DNA of 64,000 bases, taken from Pandoraea horticolens. Lineage in GTDB: Bacteria > Pseudomonadota > Gammaproteobacteria > Burkholderiales > Burkholderiaceae. The translations under genes were made by a program, and so were the position numbers. The stretch is from positions 434,001 to 498,000 of the forward strand of contig NZ_CABPSM010000001.1 in the NCBI RefSeq assembly GCF_902459555.1, in the 5' to 3' direction. Shown in pieces: positions 55,349 to 64,000 of the stretch (its first letter is position 1; each line of letters starts with the position of its first letter). The notes under the pieces were generated by a model. The model saw only the letters and a list, made by a program, of their open reading frames with translations. It had not been told where the DNA came from and ran no database searches.

Positions 55349-55909
55349 ATGCGCAAACTGAAGATCGCCGCCGCGTCGGCAATCCTCGTCGCCACCTCGA
55401 TGTTCGGTATCGCCCATGCCGCAGACGCCACCGCACCGGCCACGGGTCCGCACGCCGCCATGCACCCGATGCGCGGCGACCACGGTCCCTGGGGGCTCGG
55501 TGACATTCGTAAGCTGCACGATCAACTCAAGCTCGACGCTCAGCAGGAACAAGCCTGGCAGCAGGCCGTGAACACGTCGAAGCAGAACCACGACGCCATG
55601 CGCAAGAACGGCGAACAGTTCCGTCAGATGATCGCGCAGGCGAAGGATCAGCAAGTACTCGATCTGGCTGGCATGCGTGCCGCGCGCGAAAAGGTATTCG
55701 ATCAGAACCGTCAGCTTCACAGTCAGACGGAAGATGCCTGGCTGAACGTCTACAACGGGCTGAACAACGATCAGAAGATCCTCGTGAGCAACGCCATCAA
55801 GGCGCGCTGGGCCAAGATGAAAGCCTGGCACGACAAGGCGATGCAGCATCGCGGCCAGATGCCCATGGGCGCGCCGGGGATGCAAGCGCCGGCCGGTCAG
55901 GCGCAATAG
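55349..55909 (+). CDS. Spy/CpxP-like periplasmic protein (LTXXQ family)
   Basis: The 186-residue protein has a signal peptide (KIAAASAILVATSMFGIAHA). The mature part is helical and polar, with LKLDAQQEQAWQQAV and LNNDQKILV, variants of the LTxxQ repeat. Such proteins act as ATP-independent chaperones or as modulators of envelope stress systems. The C-terminal 30 residues are Met/Pro/Gly-rich. Confidence 0.85.
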   Translation: MRKLKIAAASAILVATSMFGIAHAADATAPATGPHAAMHPMRGDHGPWGLGDIRKLHDQLKLDAQQEQAWQQAVNTSKQNHDAMRKNGEQFRQMIAQAKDQQVLDLAGMRAAREKVFDQNRQLHSQTEDAWLNVYNGLNNDQKILVSNAIKARWAKMKAWHDKAMQHRGQMPMGAPGMQAPAGQAQ

Positions 55910-55966
55910 CCGCAATAAGCGCGAGGCCAGCGCCGCCGGCGCCCGACTGCCCGGCATGTCGTGAGA

Positions 55967-56006
55967 CGCCCGGCCCCCGCCGTCGTGCAGGGCCGGGCGT
56001 TTTTTA
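55967..56006 (+). terminator. Terminator of the Spy-like gene
   Basis: CGCCCGGCCC (55967-55976) pairs with GGGCCGGGCG (55990-55999), followed by six T residues. Confidence 0.92.
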
Positions 56007-56204
56007 TCGACGTGAGAATGCCGAACGAATCGCCCCGTCGGCGTGATTGCGGAAGTGCATGCCTTCGCCATAGCGGTTGAACATCGGCGCGTAGACCCTG
56101 TTCGGCAACGCGGCGCTGACGAATAGCGGATGGCGCTCCAGCGCGCCGAGAATCACGTCGCCCAGTGCGCGAGTTGCCCTGTGATAAATGGGAATGATTT
56201 GCAT
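56004..56204 (-). pseudogene. Fragment of a PKHD-type (PiuC/YbiX) Fe(II) hydroxylase
   Basis: The frame from the ATG at 56204 contains [20 protein letters not shown] and [19 protein letters not shown], which match the middle of PKHD-type 2-oxoglutarate/Fe(II) hydroxylases, including the HxD metal motif. It ends just after, so the C-terminal half (second His and the Arg) is missing, and the N-terminal 40 residues of the family are absent too. Intact members have about 225 residues. The fragment abuts the terminator of the Spy-like gene. Confidence 0.7.
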
Positions 56205-56628
56205 TACAAGATGATCGATTTGCGATACTCCCCTGAAATCACGGCATTTCCCGCAATACGTCGTAAGGCAAAAGCACCCACGCAGGGCGTGCCATCGGTA
56301 AGGCGATGAAATCACAACGATTGCTTCATCGACACGGAATCGATATTCGCCCGCGCCTGTACGCGAATTCGCGGGTTTTCCCTAGGATCAACAGCACGAC
56401 AACTGCGGAGCTTTTGAGCAAATCGTGAGTGGCCTGGTGTGCTGCGCAGGTTTCGACTGGGGATATTAGCGATCCGGCTTGCGTCATATCGATATGACGG
56501 CGACCTTGCTATGCAAAGACGAATCGCTTATTGGCGCGTGCGACTGGCATCGCGATACAAGGAGGAATCACTTGCATGCCCGGCGCTTCCCGCCGCGTTG
56601 TCACGACTTTCAGAACTCTCGCTTCGCC
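56205..56628. other. Region upstream of the solitary binding-protein gene
   Basis: A gap of about 420 bases between the hydroxylase fragment and the ATG at 56629. The binding-protein frame is open from 56479, but no start with an SD or signal peptide supports an earlier start. No further feature is seen. Confidence 0.4.
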
Positions 56629-57693
56629 ATGTCCCGTCAAATCGAGTGCCTCCTACCCGCCCAAACACATCACGTCTGCGAAACGGCGCCGCAATATCCG
56701 CAGCGCCGCCGCTTTCTTCAACGCGCAGGTACGGCGATGTTCGCGGGGAGCGCCGTGCAGGTCTTCGGTGCAGCGGGCGCATTGACGCTCAGTGACAATG
56801 CCCGTGCGGCTACCTCGCCGCTCACGCTGCGCATTGGCTATCAGAAGTCGTCGACGCTCATCGTGCTCGCCAAGGCACGCGGCACGCTGGCGCGCGCGCT
56901 TGCGCCGCACAACGTCACACTCACGTGGCACGAGTTCACGAGCGGGCTGCCGCTGCTCGAAGCGCTCAACGTCGGGAGCATCGATTTTTCGGCCGACGTG
57001 GCCGATACGGTGCCGGTGTTCGCGCAGGCCGCGGGGGCGCGCATCGCCTATGTCGCACGCGAGACGCCGTCGCCGGATGCCGAAGCGATACTGGTGCCGC
57101 AAAACTCGCCGATCAAGACGCTCGCGGATCTCAAAGGCAAGCGCGTTGCCGTGACCAAGGGCGCAGGCGTGCATTACTTGCTGATCGCCGCGCTGCAAAG
57201 CGTTGGTCTGCGCATCAACGACGTGCAGCCGGCCTACCTCACGCCCGCTGACGCACGCGCGGCGTTCGCCAGCGGCAACGTCGACGCCTGGGTGACGTGG
57301 GACCCCTTCCTGGCGGGCATCGAGCATCAAGACAAGGTGCGCACGCTGACGAGCGCGCGCGGGCTCGCGGGCTATCAGCGCTACTACCTCGCGACCCCCG
57401 CGTTTGCCCGCGATCACGACGCCGTGCTGCGCGAGGTTTACCGGACATTGCGCGAGACAGGTCAGTGGGTACGCGCTAACCCGCGCGATGCGGCAGCGCA
57501 GCTCGCCCCCCTCTGGGGACTGGATGCTGCCACGGTCGAAGCGGCCAACAAGCGTCGTAGCTACGACGTGCAACCGGTGGTACGCGACGCCATCGCCGAG
57601 CAGCAGCGCATTGCCGACGCCTTCACCCAGGCGGGTCTGCTGCCCAAGCGGGTTGACGCCGCCGATGCCATCCTCTGGCAACCGCCAGCCTGA
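56629..57693 (+). CDS. Aliphatic sulfonate-type ABC transporter substrate-binding protein
   Basis: The 354-residue protein has a twin-arginine-like signal (RRRFLQRAGTAMFAG) ending near ARA. The mature part has the SsuA/NrtA periplasmic-binding fold: LRIGYQKSSTLIVLAKARG, then FTSGLPLLEALNVGSIDF. SsuA-like proteins bind alkanesulfonates or related anions for import. No permease or ATPase gene is adjacent, so it must use a distant transporter or act as a sensor. It lies upstream of the BTAD regulator. Confidence 0.87.
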   Translation: MSRQIECLLPAQTHHVCETAPQYPQRRRFLQRAGTAMFAGSAVQVFGAAGALTLSDNARAATSPLTLRIGYQKSSTLIVLAKARGTLARALAPHNVTLTWHEFTSGLPLLEALNVGSIDFSADVADTVPVFAQAAGARIAYVARETPSPDAEAILVPQNSPIKTLADLKGKRVAVTKGAGVHYLLIAALQSVGLRINDVQPAYLTPADARAAFASGNVDAWVTWDPFLAGIEHQDKVRTLTSARGLAGYQRYYLATPAFARDHDAVLREVYRTLRETGQWVRANPRDAAAQLAPLWGLDAATVEAANKRRSYDVQPVVRDAIAEQQRIADAFTQAGLLPKRVDAADAILWQPPA

Positions 57694-58030
57694 ACGTCGC
57701 GACAGGCCACGCATTACCTAGTAAAACTGATAGTTCGGTCAGGAAAGCGCCGCCATGGCGTAATTCCCACAATATCGTGTGAATTTCTCAGGTATTCCCA
57801 ACGAAATTCATACACGTGTTTATACTTGAGAATGTAATACCTGAAGCATTCGGCCGGAGCCCCCCCGGAACGGCCTTGGCGTCTCGCCAGATTGCCGGAC
57901 TCGGCGCCGACGGCGGCCCCTCGCTGCCTTCCGGAAACGTCGGTCTGGCTCGACGACATCATGAAATTCGCGACACCGGTGCAACACGTAAAAGTGTGCG
58001 CCGGTGTTGCCTATTCGCCGTCCAGGGATA
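57694..58030. other. Region between the binding protein and the BTAD regulator
   Basis: A 337-base gap, A/T-rich around 57720-57840, where a promoter for the regulator may lie. No motif is clear enough to name. Confidence 0.4.
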
Positions 58031-61000
58031 ATGCAAGCCACCAGATCGCTCTACCTGCTCGGACCGATGCGGGTCGAAAAAGGCAAACAGGCATGCGCCG
58101 TGAAATACACGAAAGCGCGCGGGCTGTTGGCCTATCTCGCTCTTCAACCGGGCTATCACACACGCGGCGCACTCGCCGACCTCTTCTGGCCGGATGAAGA
58201 CGGCCAGGGCGGTCGCGACAAACTCAAGCGCATGCTCTTTCACCTGCGCGACACCCTCGGCGACGAACTCTTCGAATCGGATCGTCAAGTCGTGCGCTTG
58301 CGCCCCGAGACGGGTCTGTGGATCGACGCCCACGTCTTCGCGAGCATGATCGAGCAGGCGGATCGCACGCTCGACGGCGTCACGGGTCTGGATCTGGCGG
58401 CGCATCTCCAACATCTGGCCGACGCCGTCGCTCTTTACCAGGGGCCTTTCCTGCACGGCCTGTCGGTACGCGAAACGCCCGATCTGGAACAGTGGATCGA
58501 GCTGCAACGCGACGAATACCAGCGCCGGCGCGTCTTCGGCGAACGACTGCTCGCCGACGGCTACGCCCGTCTGGGCGACCTCGATCAGGCACTCGCTCAC
58601 GCACGACAGCTCGTGGCACTCGCCCCGTTCGACGAATCGTGCTGGCAGTGCCTGCTTGCGCTGCTGTTGCGCGCGGGGCGTCGCGACGAGGCCGAAACCG
58701 AATACCGCCGCTTGTGCGACATTCTGCGCGAAGAACTTGGCGAGACACCCGGCGCGGCGCTCACGCAGCTGCTGGAAACACCGCCTGCGCGAATGGAACA
58801 GCGCGCCACGGGGCCCGAGCGTCGCCAATTGACGGTCGTGGCCATCGAATTCGCGCCCAACGGCATCGACGATCCCGATCAACTCGTGGGCATGATGCGC
58901 CCGCCGCTCGTGCAATGTGAAACGATCCTGCGTCAGTCGTGGGGTTACACGATGCGCACGCCAACCGGCGGCCTGCTCGGCTATTTCGGATATCCCACCG
59001 CACTGGAAGGCGCCGGACGCCACGCCGTCGAAGCCGCCATGCGCTGCGTGCAGGCAAGCACCGCGCGCGTGGGCATCGGTGTGGGCGTTCACACCGGACT
59101 CGTCATCAGTTCGGTCGCCGACGACAGCCCCGACACCGGCGGGCGCGTCTCGCGCTCCGCAACGCAGTTGGCCGACATGGCGCTGCCCGGCGAAGTGGTG
59201 ATCTGCGATGCCACGCAACGCCTCATTGGCGTCGCCATTGCGACCACGCCTCATGGCAGTGTGCGCGAGCGCCACGCGAATCGAGATATCCCGGTGTTTC
59301 GCGTCAATCCCGACCCCACACCGGAGCGCCGCTCGCGCCGGCGTGCAGCCATGCTCTTCGGCCGCGATGCGGCGCTGGCCGAACTCGCCCGCGCACACGC
59401 GGCTATGCGCGACGCCGCTACCGGTCAGGGCACACTCTCGCTGGTGATCGGCGAGGCGGGTATCGGCAAGACGGCGCTGGTTCGCCATTTCATCGAAACA
59501 CGCGGTCTGCGCGCGATCGATCTGGCCTGCGCACAAGACGGCGCAGGTACGCCGTTCCATCCGATTGCCCGCTGGCTGCGCACGCAATCCGCGGCCGAGG
59601 CCTCGCAACTCCCGCAACCCGCCCTGCTCGCGCATCGTCGCCTGCGAGCGCTGTTCGACATGCACGCCGACGGCAACGTGCCGCATGCATGGAAGCAGGC
59701 CGTGCTCGACGAAGCCCCCGCCCTGCTCGCCGCGCTGCTGCCCGATGGTGGTGTGCTGATGCTCGACGACGCCCACTGGACCGATCCATCCACGCAGGAA
59801 TTGCTCGCGCTCATGGCGGAGAATCCGCCGTGTGGCCGTCTGTTGATCGTATGCGCCCGCCCCGAATTCGAGCTGCCGTGGCATCACACGGTGAGCTTGT
59901 GCCGCATCGATCTGGCGCCGCTCGACGCGGGTGCAGCCGCCTCCATCGTGCGCGCGGCGACGCCACGCGTTGCGCTGCCGGCGGCCATGCGCGAGCGCAT
60001 CGTGCATCTCGCCGAAGGGGTACCGCTGTTCCTGCAAGAGCTGGCGCGGGCCACCGCCGCACAGCAAGCCGGACGCGGCCCGGTCGGCGCCATGCCGATG
60101 CCGGCCAGCCTTCAGGAATTGATGATGGCGCGCATCGACGCCGCCGGCAGCGCCAAGCCGGTGGCTCACTTTGCGTCGTGCCTCGGCCCGGAGTTTCAGG
60201 CCGACGTACTCGCCATCGCAAGCGGACGTTCGATGGCCCTTGTCGAGCGCGCGCTCGACACACTCGTTGCCTGCGCCCTCGTGCAACGTCAGGACAGTGG
60301 CCACTACGTCTTCCGTCACGCGCTGCTGCACAAGGCCGCCTACGATGCGCAACCGCAGGAACGCCGTCAGGATGCGCACCGCCGGATCGCGCTCGCCATG
60401 CGCGAGCATGACGCGTCAGCCGTGCAGACCGAGCCCGAAGTGCTTGCCTGGCATTTCCGCCAGGCGGACGAGCCGCAGGCGGCCATCGAGCACTACCGTC
60501 TTGCAGGCGAATTCGCAACGGGGCGCCAGGCATTCCGTGAAGCGTGCGCGCACTATCAAAGCGCACTGGATGTCTTGCGGCAGACGGGCGCTAACGCCCA
60601 GACCGCGCAACAGGAATTGCAATTGCGCATGGCGCTCGGCGTGCCGCTCATCTCGCTACATGGTTATGGTTCGGAACCCGCGCGTCACAATTTCGAAACG
60701 GCGCTCGCGCTCGCACAGCCGATGGGCGACGACGTCGCGCTGTTCCCTGTCTACTGGGGGCTGTGGCTTGGCTCCAGTTCGTGGAGCAACTTCGACCGAA
60801 GCATCGACCTTGCACGCAAACTCATCCTCATCGCCGAGCAGGCCGATGCCGGGCCGTTGCTCGCGCACGCGTACTACGCGCTGGGCAACAGCCTGTGCTG
60901 CCACGGCGACTTCAACGGTGCGGTAACGGCACTGGAAACCGGGCTCGCGCATTACCGGCCCGAACACGCCGACACGGGTCTCGGCGAAGACGCCCGCATC

Positions 61001-61792
61001 ACCGGACTGTCGTTCCTTTCGTGGGCGTACTGGTTCACCGGCCGCCACGACGCATCGCTTGCGGCCAGTGAAGAAGCGTTGGCGATGGGACGTCAGCAAG
61101 GCCGTCACTACTCCTTCTCGTTTGCGCTGGTGTTTGCGGCGATGTTGCGACGCTTGCGTCGTGAAGTGGCGTCTGCCGAGGCACTGGCGAGCGAAGCGAC
61201 CGAAGTGGCGACGGAGGCGGGCGTGGCCCTTTGGGCGCTCGCCGGACAGACGATTCGTGGCTGGGCGCTCGCCTCTCGCGGCGACGTGAACGGCCTCGAG
61301 CGCATTACCGACAGCGTGGGCCGTCTGAGCGAGATCATGGGCGGCGTCGAAGGCATGTTCTTCGGTCTGCTCGTGGAAGGGTGCGCGGGAACGGGCGACA
61401 TCGCGCTCGGGCTGCACGCGGCCGAACGCGGTGCCCACGTGGCAGCACGCCGCAGCGACGCCCATTGGCAGGCGGAATTCCTGCGTCAGAAGGGCGACTT
61501 CCTGCGCGCCGGGCATCATCCCGACGACGCGGTGCGCCCTTGGCTGGAACAAGCCTTACAGATCGCGCAGGCGCAGGCGTCGCCGTCGCTCATCTTGCGT
61601 GCGACGCTCAGCCTGTTGCGCCTGAGTGGCGGCAACGCGCCAGGCGACGACGAACGGGTGCAGCTGCTGCGCGAGGCGCTCGACGCGCTCGAAGGCGGCG
61701 AGATGCTTGCCGATGTCCAGGAAGCCCGCACCCTCATTGCCGACGTCTCGGCGCCGCAGCCCGCACGCTACACTGCCCGCTACGGAAGTTGA
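58031..61792 (+). CDS. Large regulator: winged helix-BTAD, degenerate cyclase-like domain, ATPase, TPR region
   Basis: The 1253-residue protein starts MQATRSLYLLGPMRVEKGKQ. Domains in order: OmpR-type winged helix (about 1-98), BTAD (about 98-245, helical), a class III cyclase-like domain (about 265-400), an AAA/STAND ATPase with Walker A GEAGIGKT (474-481) and Walker B LMLDDAHW (about 576-583), and a long helical TPR-like region to the C-terminus. The cyclase-like domain has AIEFAP in place of the metal-binding CDLVGS-type segment, and TPTGGLLGYFGYP lacks the second Asp of GDGxxxYFGYP, so it is probably inactive. Related proteins are signal-responsive transcription activators. Its targets are unknown; the binding-protein gene upstream is one candidate. 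Confidence 0.85.
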   Translation: MQATRSLYLLGPMRVEKGKQACAVKYTKARGLLAYLALQPGYHTRGALADLFWPDEDGQGGRDKLKRMLFHLRDTLGDELFESDRQVVRLRPETGLWIDAHVFASMIEQADRTLDGVTGLDLAAHLQHLADAVALYQGPFLHGLSVRETPDLEQWIELQRDEYQRRRVFGERLLADGYARLGDLDQALAHARQLVALAPFDESCWQCLLALLLRAGRRDEAETEYRRLCDILREELGETPGAALTQLLETPPARMEQRATGPERRQLTVVAIEFAPNGIDDPDQLVGMMRPPLVQCETILRQSWGYTMRTPTGGLLGYFGYPTALEGAGRHAVEAAMRCVQASTARVGIGVGVHTGLVISSVADDSPDTGGRVSRSATQLADMALPGEVVICDATQRLIGVAIATTPHGSVRERHANRDIPVFRVNPDPTPERRSRRRAAMLFGRDAALAELARAHAAMRDAATGQGTLSLVIGEAGIGKTALVRHFIETRGLRAIDLACAQDGAGTPFHPIARWLRTQSAAEASQLPQPALLAHRRLRALFDMHADGNVPHAWKQAVLDEAPALLAALLPDGGVLMLDDAHWTDPSTQELLALMAENPPCGRLLIVCARPEFELPWHHTVSLCRIDLAPLDAGAAASIVRAATPRVALPAAMRERIVHLAEGVPLFLQELARATAAQQAGRGPVGAMPMPASLQELMMARIDAAGSAKPVAHFASCLGPEFQADVLAIASGRSMALVERALDTLVACALVQRQDSGHYVFRHALLHKAAYDAQPQERRQDAHRRIALAMREHDASAVQTEPEVLAWHFRQADEPQAAIEHYRLAGEFATGRQAFREACAHYQSALDVLRQTGANAQTAQQELQLRMALGVPLISLHGYGSEPARHNFETALALAQPMGDDVALFPVYWGLWLGSSSWSNFDRSIDLARKLILIAEQADAGPLLAHAYYALGNSLCCHGDFNGAVTALETGLAHYRPEHADTGLGEDARITGLSFLSWAYWFTGRHDASLAASEEALAMGRQQGRHYSFSFALVFAAMLRRLRREVASAEALASEATEVATEAGVALWALAGQTIRGWALASRGDVNGLERITDSVGRLSEIMGGVEGMFFGLLVEGCAGTGDIALGLHAAERGAHVAARRSDAHWQAEFLRQKGDFLRAGHHPDDAVRPWLEQALQIAQAQASPSLILRATLSLLRLSGGNAPGDDERVQLLREALDALEGGEMLADVQEARTLIADVSAPQPARYTARYGS

Positions 61793-61932
61793 CCGGGCGC
61801 ACCGGCACGGCAAAGTCATTGCCGGTGCGGGGCTCGCTCAGGCCCCGCGAATAGGCGCTATCAGGCACGTCGTATGTCCGCCGGAGGCCCGGCCGCTATA
61901 TTGAGGCGACCGGTGCCCCCAACCCATCCGAC

Positions 61933-62328
61933 ATGCCCATCGACCCCATGCGTCTGCCGTCCGGCGCTTCGCCGGACCGCCGCCTTACCGCCAGCAACGC
62001 GCCGCTCACGCGGGTGAGCGCCGTGCGCGAAGCTCCTACTCCGCTCGTCTCGCGCGAAGTCGTCGTCTCCGGCTGCGTCAATCGCCGTCACTCGTTCGAT
62101 CTCTGTTCGCTCATGCGTCTGCCGACGCAACTGACCGGGCCGCTCGATGTCGGCACGCTCGCCGTCTATGAACGCGACGGCCTCCCGCTTGGCGACGACG
62201 AAGGAGGCATTGGCCTAATTTCGACGGGCGACCTGCGCGTGGCGCTACGCCAGGTGCGAGCCCTCAAGCGGCTCACCGTCCATCTGGCCGATCCGCACAC
62301 GCGCTGCCCCCCTTCGCGACGACCGTGA
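61933..62328 (+). CDS. Hypothetical protein upstream of agmatine deiminase
   Basis: The 131-residue frame has no signal peptide or known motif. It ends 42 bases before the agmatine deiminase gene. The second half (LTGPLDVGTLAVYERDGLPL, VALRQVRALKRLTVHL) looks like ordinary folded protein. No SD is visible at the ATG, so a downstream start is possible. Confidence 0.5.
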   Translation: MPIDPMRLPSGASPDRRLTASNAPLTRVSAVREAPTPLVSREVVVSGCVNRRHSFDLCSLMRLPTQLTGPLDVGTLAVYERDGLPLGDDEGGIGLISTGDLRVALRQVRALKRLTVHLADPHTRCPPSRRP

Positions 62329-62370
62329 GCCACCTACACTGGTGGCACTCTTCCAACGGTAACGCGAACT

Positions 62371-63441
62371 ATGACCGCATCTCACCGCAATTCCGACTCG
62401 ACAGGCGCGAACGCCATCGGCCGCTGGCGCATGCCGCCCGAGTGGCATCCGCACGCCGCCTGCTGGATGGCGTGGCCGAGCCACACGGTGGTATCGGGCG
62501 CGCGACGGCATGAGGTGATTCAGGAACTGGGCGCGATCGCCCACGCGATTGCGCAATTCGAACCCCTGCACGTCGCCGTCGATCCGGCCCACATGGACGA
62601 AGCACTGCGTTTTCTGCCGATCAGCACCACGCTTCACCTCATGCCTGTAGACGATCACTGGATGCGCGACACCGGCCCGACCTTCGTGTTCGACGACGCG
62701 ATGACATTGCACGCCGTGCGCTGGAACTTCAACGGCTGGGGGCAGAAGCTGCAACCGATGCCCGGCGCCGATCCAAGGGTGGCGGAACGCGTTGCCTATG
62801 CGCTCGGTGCTGGCACGGCACCCGCGTCGCTCGTGGCCGAAGGCGGATCGTTGCATGTGGATGGGCAAGGCACGTTGATCGTGACGGAGACCTCAATTCT
62901 CAATGAGAACCGCAATCCCGGTCTGACGCGCCGCGAGGCCGAAGATGTCTTTCGTCACTGGCTGGGCGTCACGCACATCGTATGGCTGCCGGGTTCGTGG
63001 CTCGACGTGATAACCGACGGTCATGTCGATGGCGCCGCATGCTTCGTGCGGCCTGGCGTGTTGCTCGCGACAGGGACTTGCGACGACGACGAATGGTCGC
63101 GTGAGACGAGAGAGAACCTGCGCGCGCTACGGCTCGCGCGCGACGCCTGCGGACGGCCCTTCGAGATCGGCCTGCTGCCATCGCCCGACTTCGACGCCCT
63201 GCCCGCCGACATTGCCGGCGATCCCGACTTCGCGCCGGTGTACGTGAACTTCTATCTGCCCAACGAGGGGGTCGTCATGGCGTCGTTCGGCGATCCCGCG
63301 GCCGATGCGCATGCGCACGACATCGTGAAACAAGCGTTCCCCGACAGACACGTCGTGCAGTTGCCGCTTCGCGGGATTGCCCGGCGCGGCGGCGGCATTC
63401 ACTGTTGCACGCAGCAACAACCGGCCACCGCGCGGCCCTAA
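62371..63441 (+). CDS. aguA: Agmatine deiminase (porphyromonas-type peptidylarginine deiminase family)
   Basis: The 356-residue protein converts agmatine to N-carbamoylputrescine in putrescine synthesis. Markers: WRMPPEWHPHAACWMAWPSH, the substrate motif DDHWMRDTGPTFV, TDGHVDGAACF, and the nucleophilic Cys in GGGIHCCTQQQP. The usual GGNIHCITQQ-type site is slightly varied. No amidohydrolase gene (aguB) is adjacent. The ATG has no strong SD. Confidence 0.92.
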   Translation: MTASHRNSDSTGANAIGRWRMPPEWHPHAACWMAWPSHTVVSGARRHEVIQELGAIAHAIAQFEPLHVAVDPAHMDEALRFLPISTTLHLMPVDDHWMRDTGPTFVFDDAMTLHAVRWNFNGWGQKLQPMPGADPRVAERVAYALGAGTAPASLVAEGGSLHVDGQGTLIVTETSILNENRNPGLTRREAEDVFRHWLGVTHIVWLPGSWLDVITDGHVDGAACFVRPGVLLATGTCDDDEWSRETRENLRALRLARDACGRPFEIGLLPSPDFDALPADIAGDPDFAPVYVNFYLPNEGVVMASFGDPAADAHAHDIVKQAFPDRHVVQLPLRGIARRGGGIHCCTQQQPATARP

Positions 63442-63455
63442 GCCGTCAGGCTGTC

Positions 63456-64000
63456 TTAACTCGACGCCGCACGGCGTTTGCGCGGGGCCGTCACCTTCGC
63501 CGCCACCCCCGCCTTCGTGCTTGCCGTCTTCGGCTTCGCCGACGTCTTGCCGGCAGTCTTCGCGAGAACCGTCCCCTCGCCCGCCGCCTTACGCACGGTC
63601 CGCTTCGGCGGCACGGTGCCAGCTTCCGGCGACATCTTCACCGCCGCAGACTTGCGACGTGGTAGCGGCGGCGCACCGGCCCCAAGCTGCGAGCGCACGC
63701 GCTGCTGCATGTCAGCGATATCCGAGTCGAGAATCAGACGGCCGCGCAGCTTCCCGTTCATCCGCTTGATATAGGTGCGCGCCTCCTGCATATGGAAATG
63801 CATGAGTTCGCGCACGCGCTGCGCGTCGCCGGCGCGCGCCGCTTCGGTAATCTCGCGATGAATGTTGACGTTCGCCGTGCCGAACTTCTCATGCTCGCGG
63901 CGCGGGGTCTCGTTGCCGAACACGATCAACTGGCGAATCATCTCGTTGACGAGTTCGCAGGTGAAACGCAAGAAACTGTTGGGATTGGCGGCCGCGAGAA
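63456..64000 (-). CDS. GntR/FCD-family regulator with a basic C-terminal tail (5' end outside the window)
   Basis: The frame is open to the right window edge, so the N-terminus is missing. The visible part is the end of an FCD ligand-binding domain (VNIHREITEAARAGDAQRVR then ELMHFHMQEARTYIKR). It is followed by about 85 residues rich in Lys, Ala, Pro and Arg, ending PRKRRAASS. FCD proteins are GntR-type repressors of carbon metabolism. The histone-H1-like tail is unusual for this family. Confidence 0.85.
   Translation of the reverse strand, partial: LAAANPNSFLRFTCELVNEMIRQLIVFGNETPRREHEKFGTANVNIHREITEAARAGDAQRVRELMHFHMQEARTYIKRMNGKLRGRLILDSDIADMQQRVRSQLGAGAPPLPRRKSAAVKMSPEAGTVPPKRTVRKAAGEGTVLAKTAGKTSAKPKTASTKAGVAAKVTAPRKRRAASS

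Noticed and set aside
57959-60409. Open frame of 816 codons on the minus strand across the BTAD regulator
   Set aside because: It lies antisense to a protein with recognised Walker motifs and has no motif of its own.
61861-62130. Minus-strand frame of 89 codons opposite the hypothetical gene before aguA
   Set aside because: It is rich in Arg and His and is not supported by an SD or motif; the plus-strand frame is the better candidate.

Overview
The window is about 63% GC and gene-dense. Its gene set points to a beta-proteobacterium of the order Burkholderiales: gatCAB next to mreBCD-mrdA-rodA, rsmB followed by a DUF4390 gene and an NtrYX-type pair, and cstA-ybdD. Pandoraea or a close relative is the best guess; that is an inference from gene content, not a database match. 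Almost everything is chromosomal housekeeping. I see no insertion sequence, prophage, integrase or CRISPR array.

Layout. 1-4319: the left part of a type IVb pilus operon read leftwards (prepilin, TcpQ-like protein, PilN secretin, PilO2 cut by the window edge). 4788-9196: a two-gene RND efflux operon. 9342-10148: a PPK2 polyphosphate kinase. 10370-14369: gatC-gatA-(lipoprotein)-gatB, divergent from 14920-21082, the rod-shape operon mreB-mreC-mreD-mrdA-rodA. 21162-25078: a Sel1-repeat protein, a periplasmic DsrE-like protein, a proline-rich protein with three PPxY motifs, and queC-queE-queD for queuosine precursor synthesis. 25297-25372: tRNA-Phe. 25479-35388: a long leftward series def, a GT39 glycosyltransferase, fmt, htpX, rsmB, DUF4390, ntrY, ntrX. 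35659-40347 rightwards: dprA, a thioredoxin-like gene and topB. 40448-43388: a LysR regulator divergent from hemN. 43490-48141: ybdD-cstA divergent from a Cache histidine kinase and NarL-type regulator. 48173-48547: a decayed FitAB-type toxin-antitoxin pair. 48805-52259: pckG divergent from a D-2-hydroxyacid dehydrogenase. 52298-56204: a patatin, a thioesterase, two periplasmic proteins, DoxX and a fragment of a PKHD hydroxylase. 56629-64000: a solitary sulfonate-type binding protein, a 1253-residue BTAD/cyclase-like/ATPase regulator, a hypothetical protein, agmatine deiminase and the C-terminal part of a GntR/FCD regulator.

Genes that work together. mreBCD, PBP2 and RodA form the lateral-wall elongasome. 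def and fmt act at the two ends of N-formyl-methionine metabolism. queC, queD and queE make preQ0. The Cache kinase and its regulator probably control the divergent cstA-ybdD carbon uptake operon. RsmB, DUF4390, NtrY and NtrX overlap or abut and are probably co-transcribed.

The least ordinary items are the triple-PPxY protein sitting directly behind a terminator, an SSB-like acidic tip at the end of topoisomerase III, a giant regulator with a catalytically degenerate cyclase domain, the internally deleted FitB-type toxin, a histone-H1-like tail on a GntR regulator, and a sigma-32-like promoter at htpX. No complete new multi-gene system can be claimed from the sequence alone.
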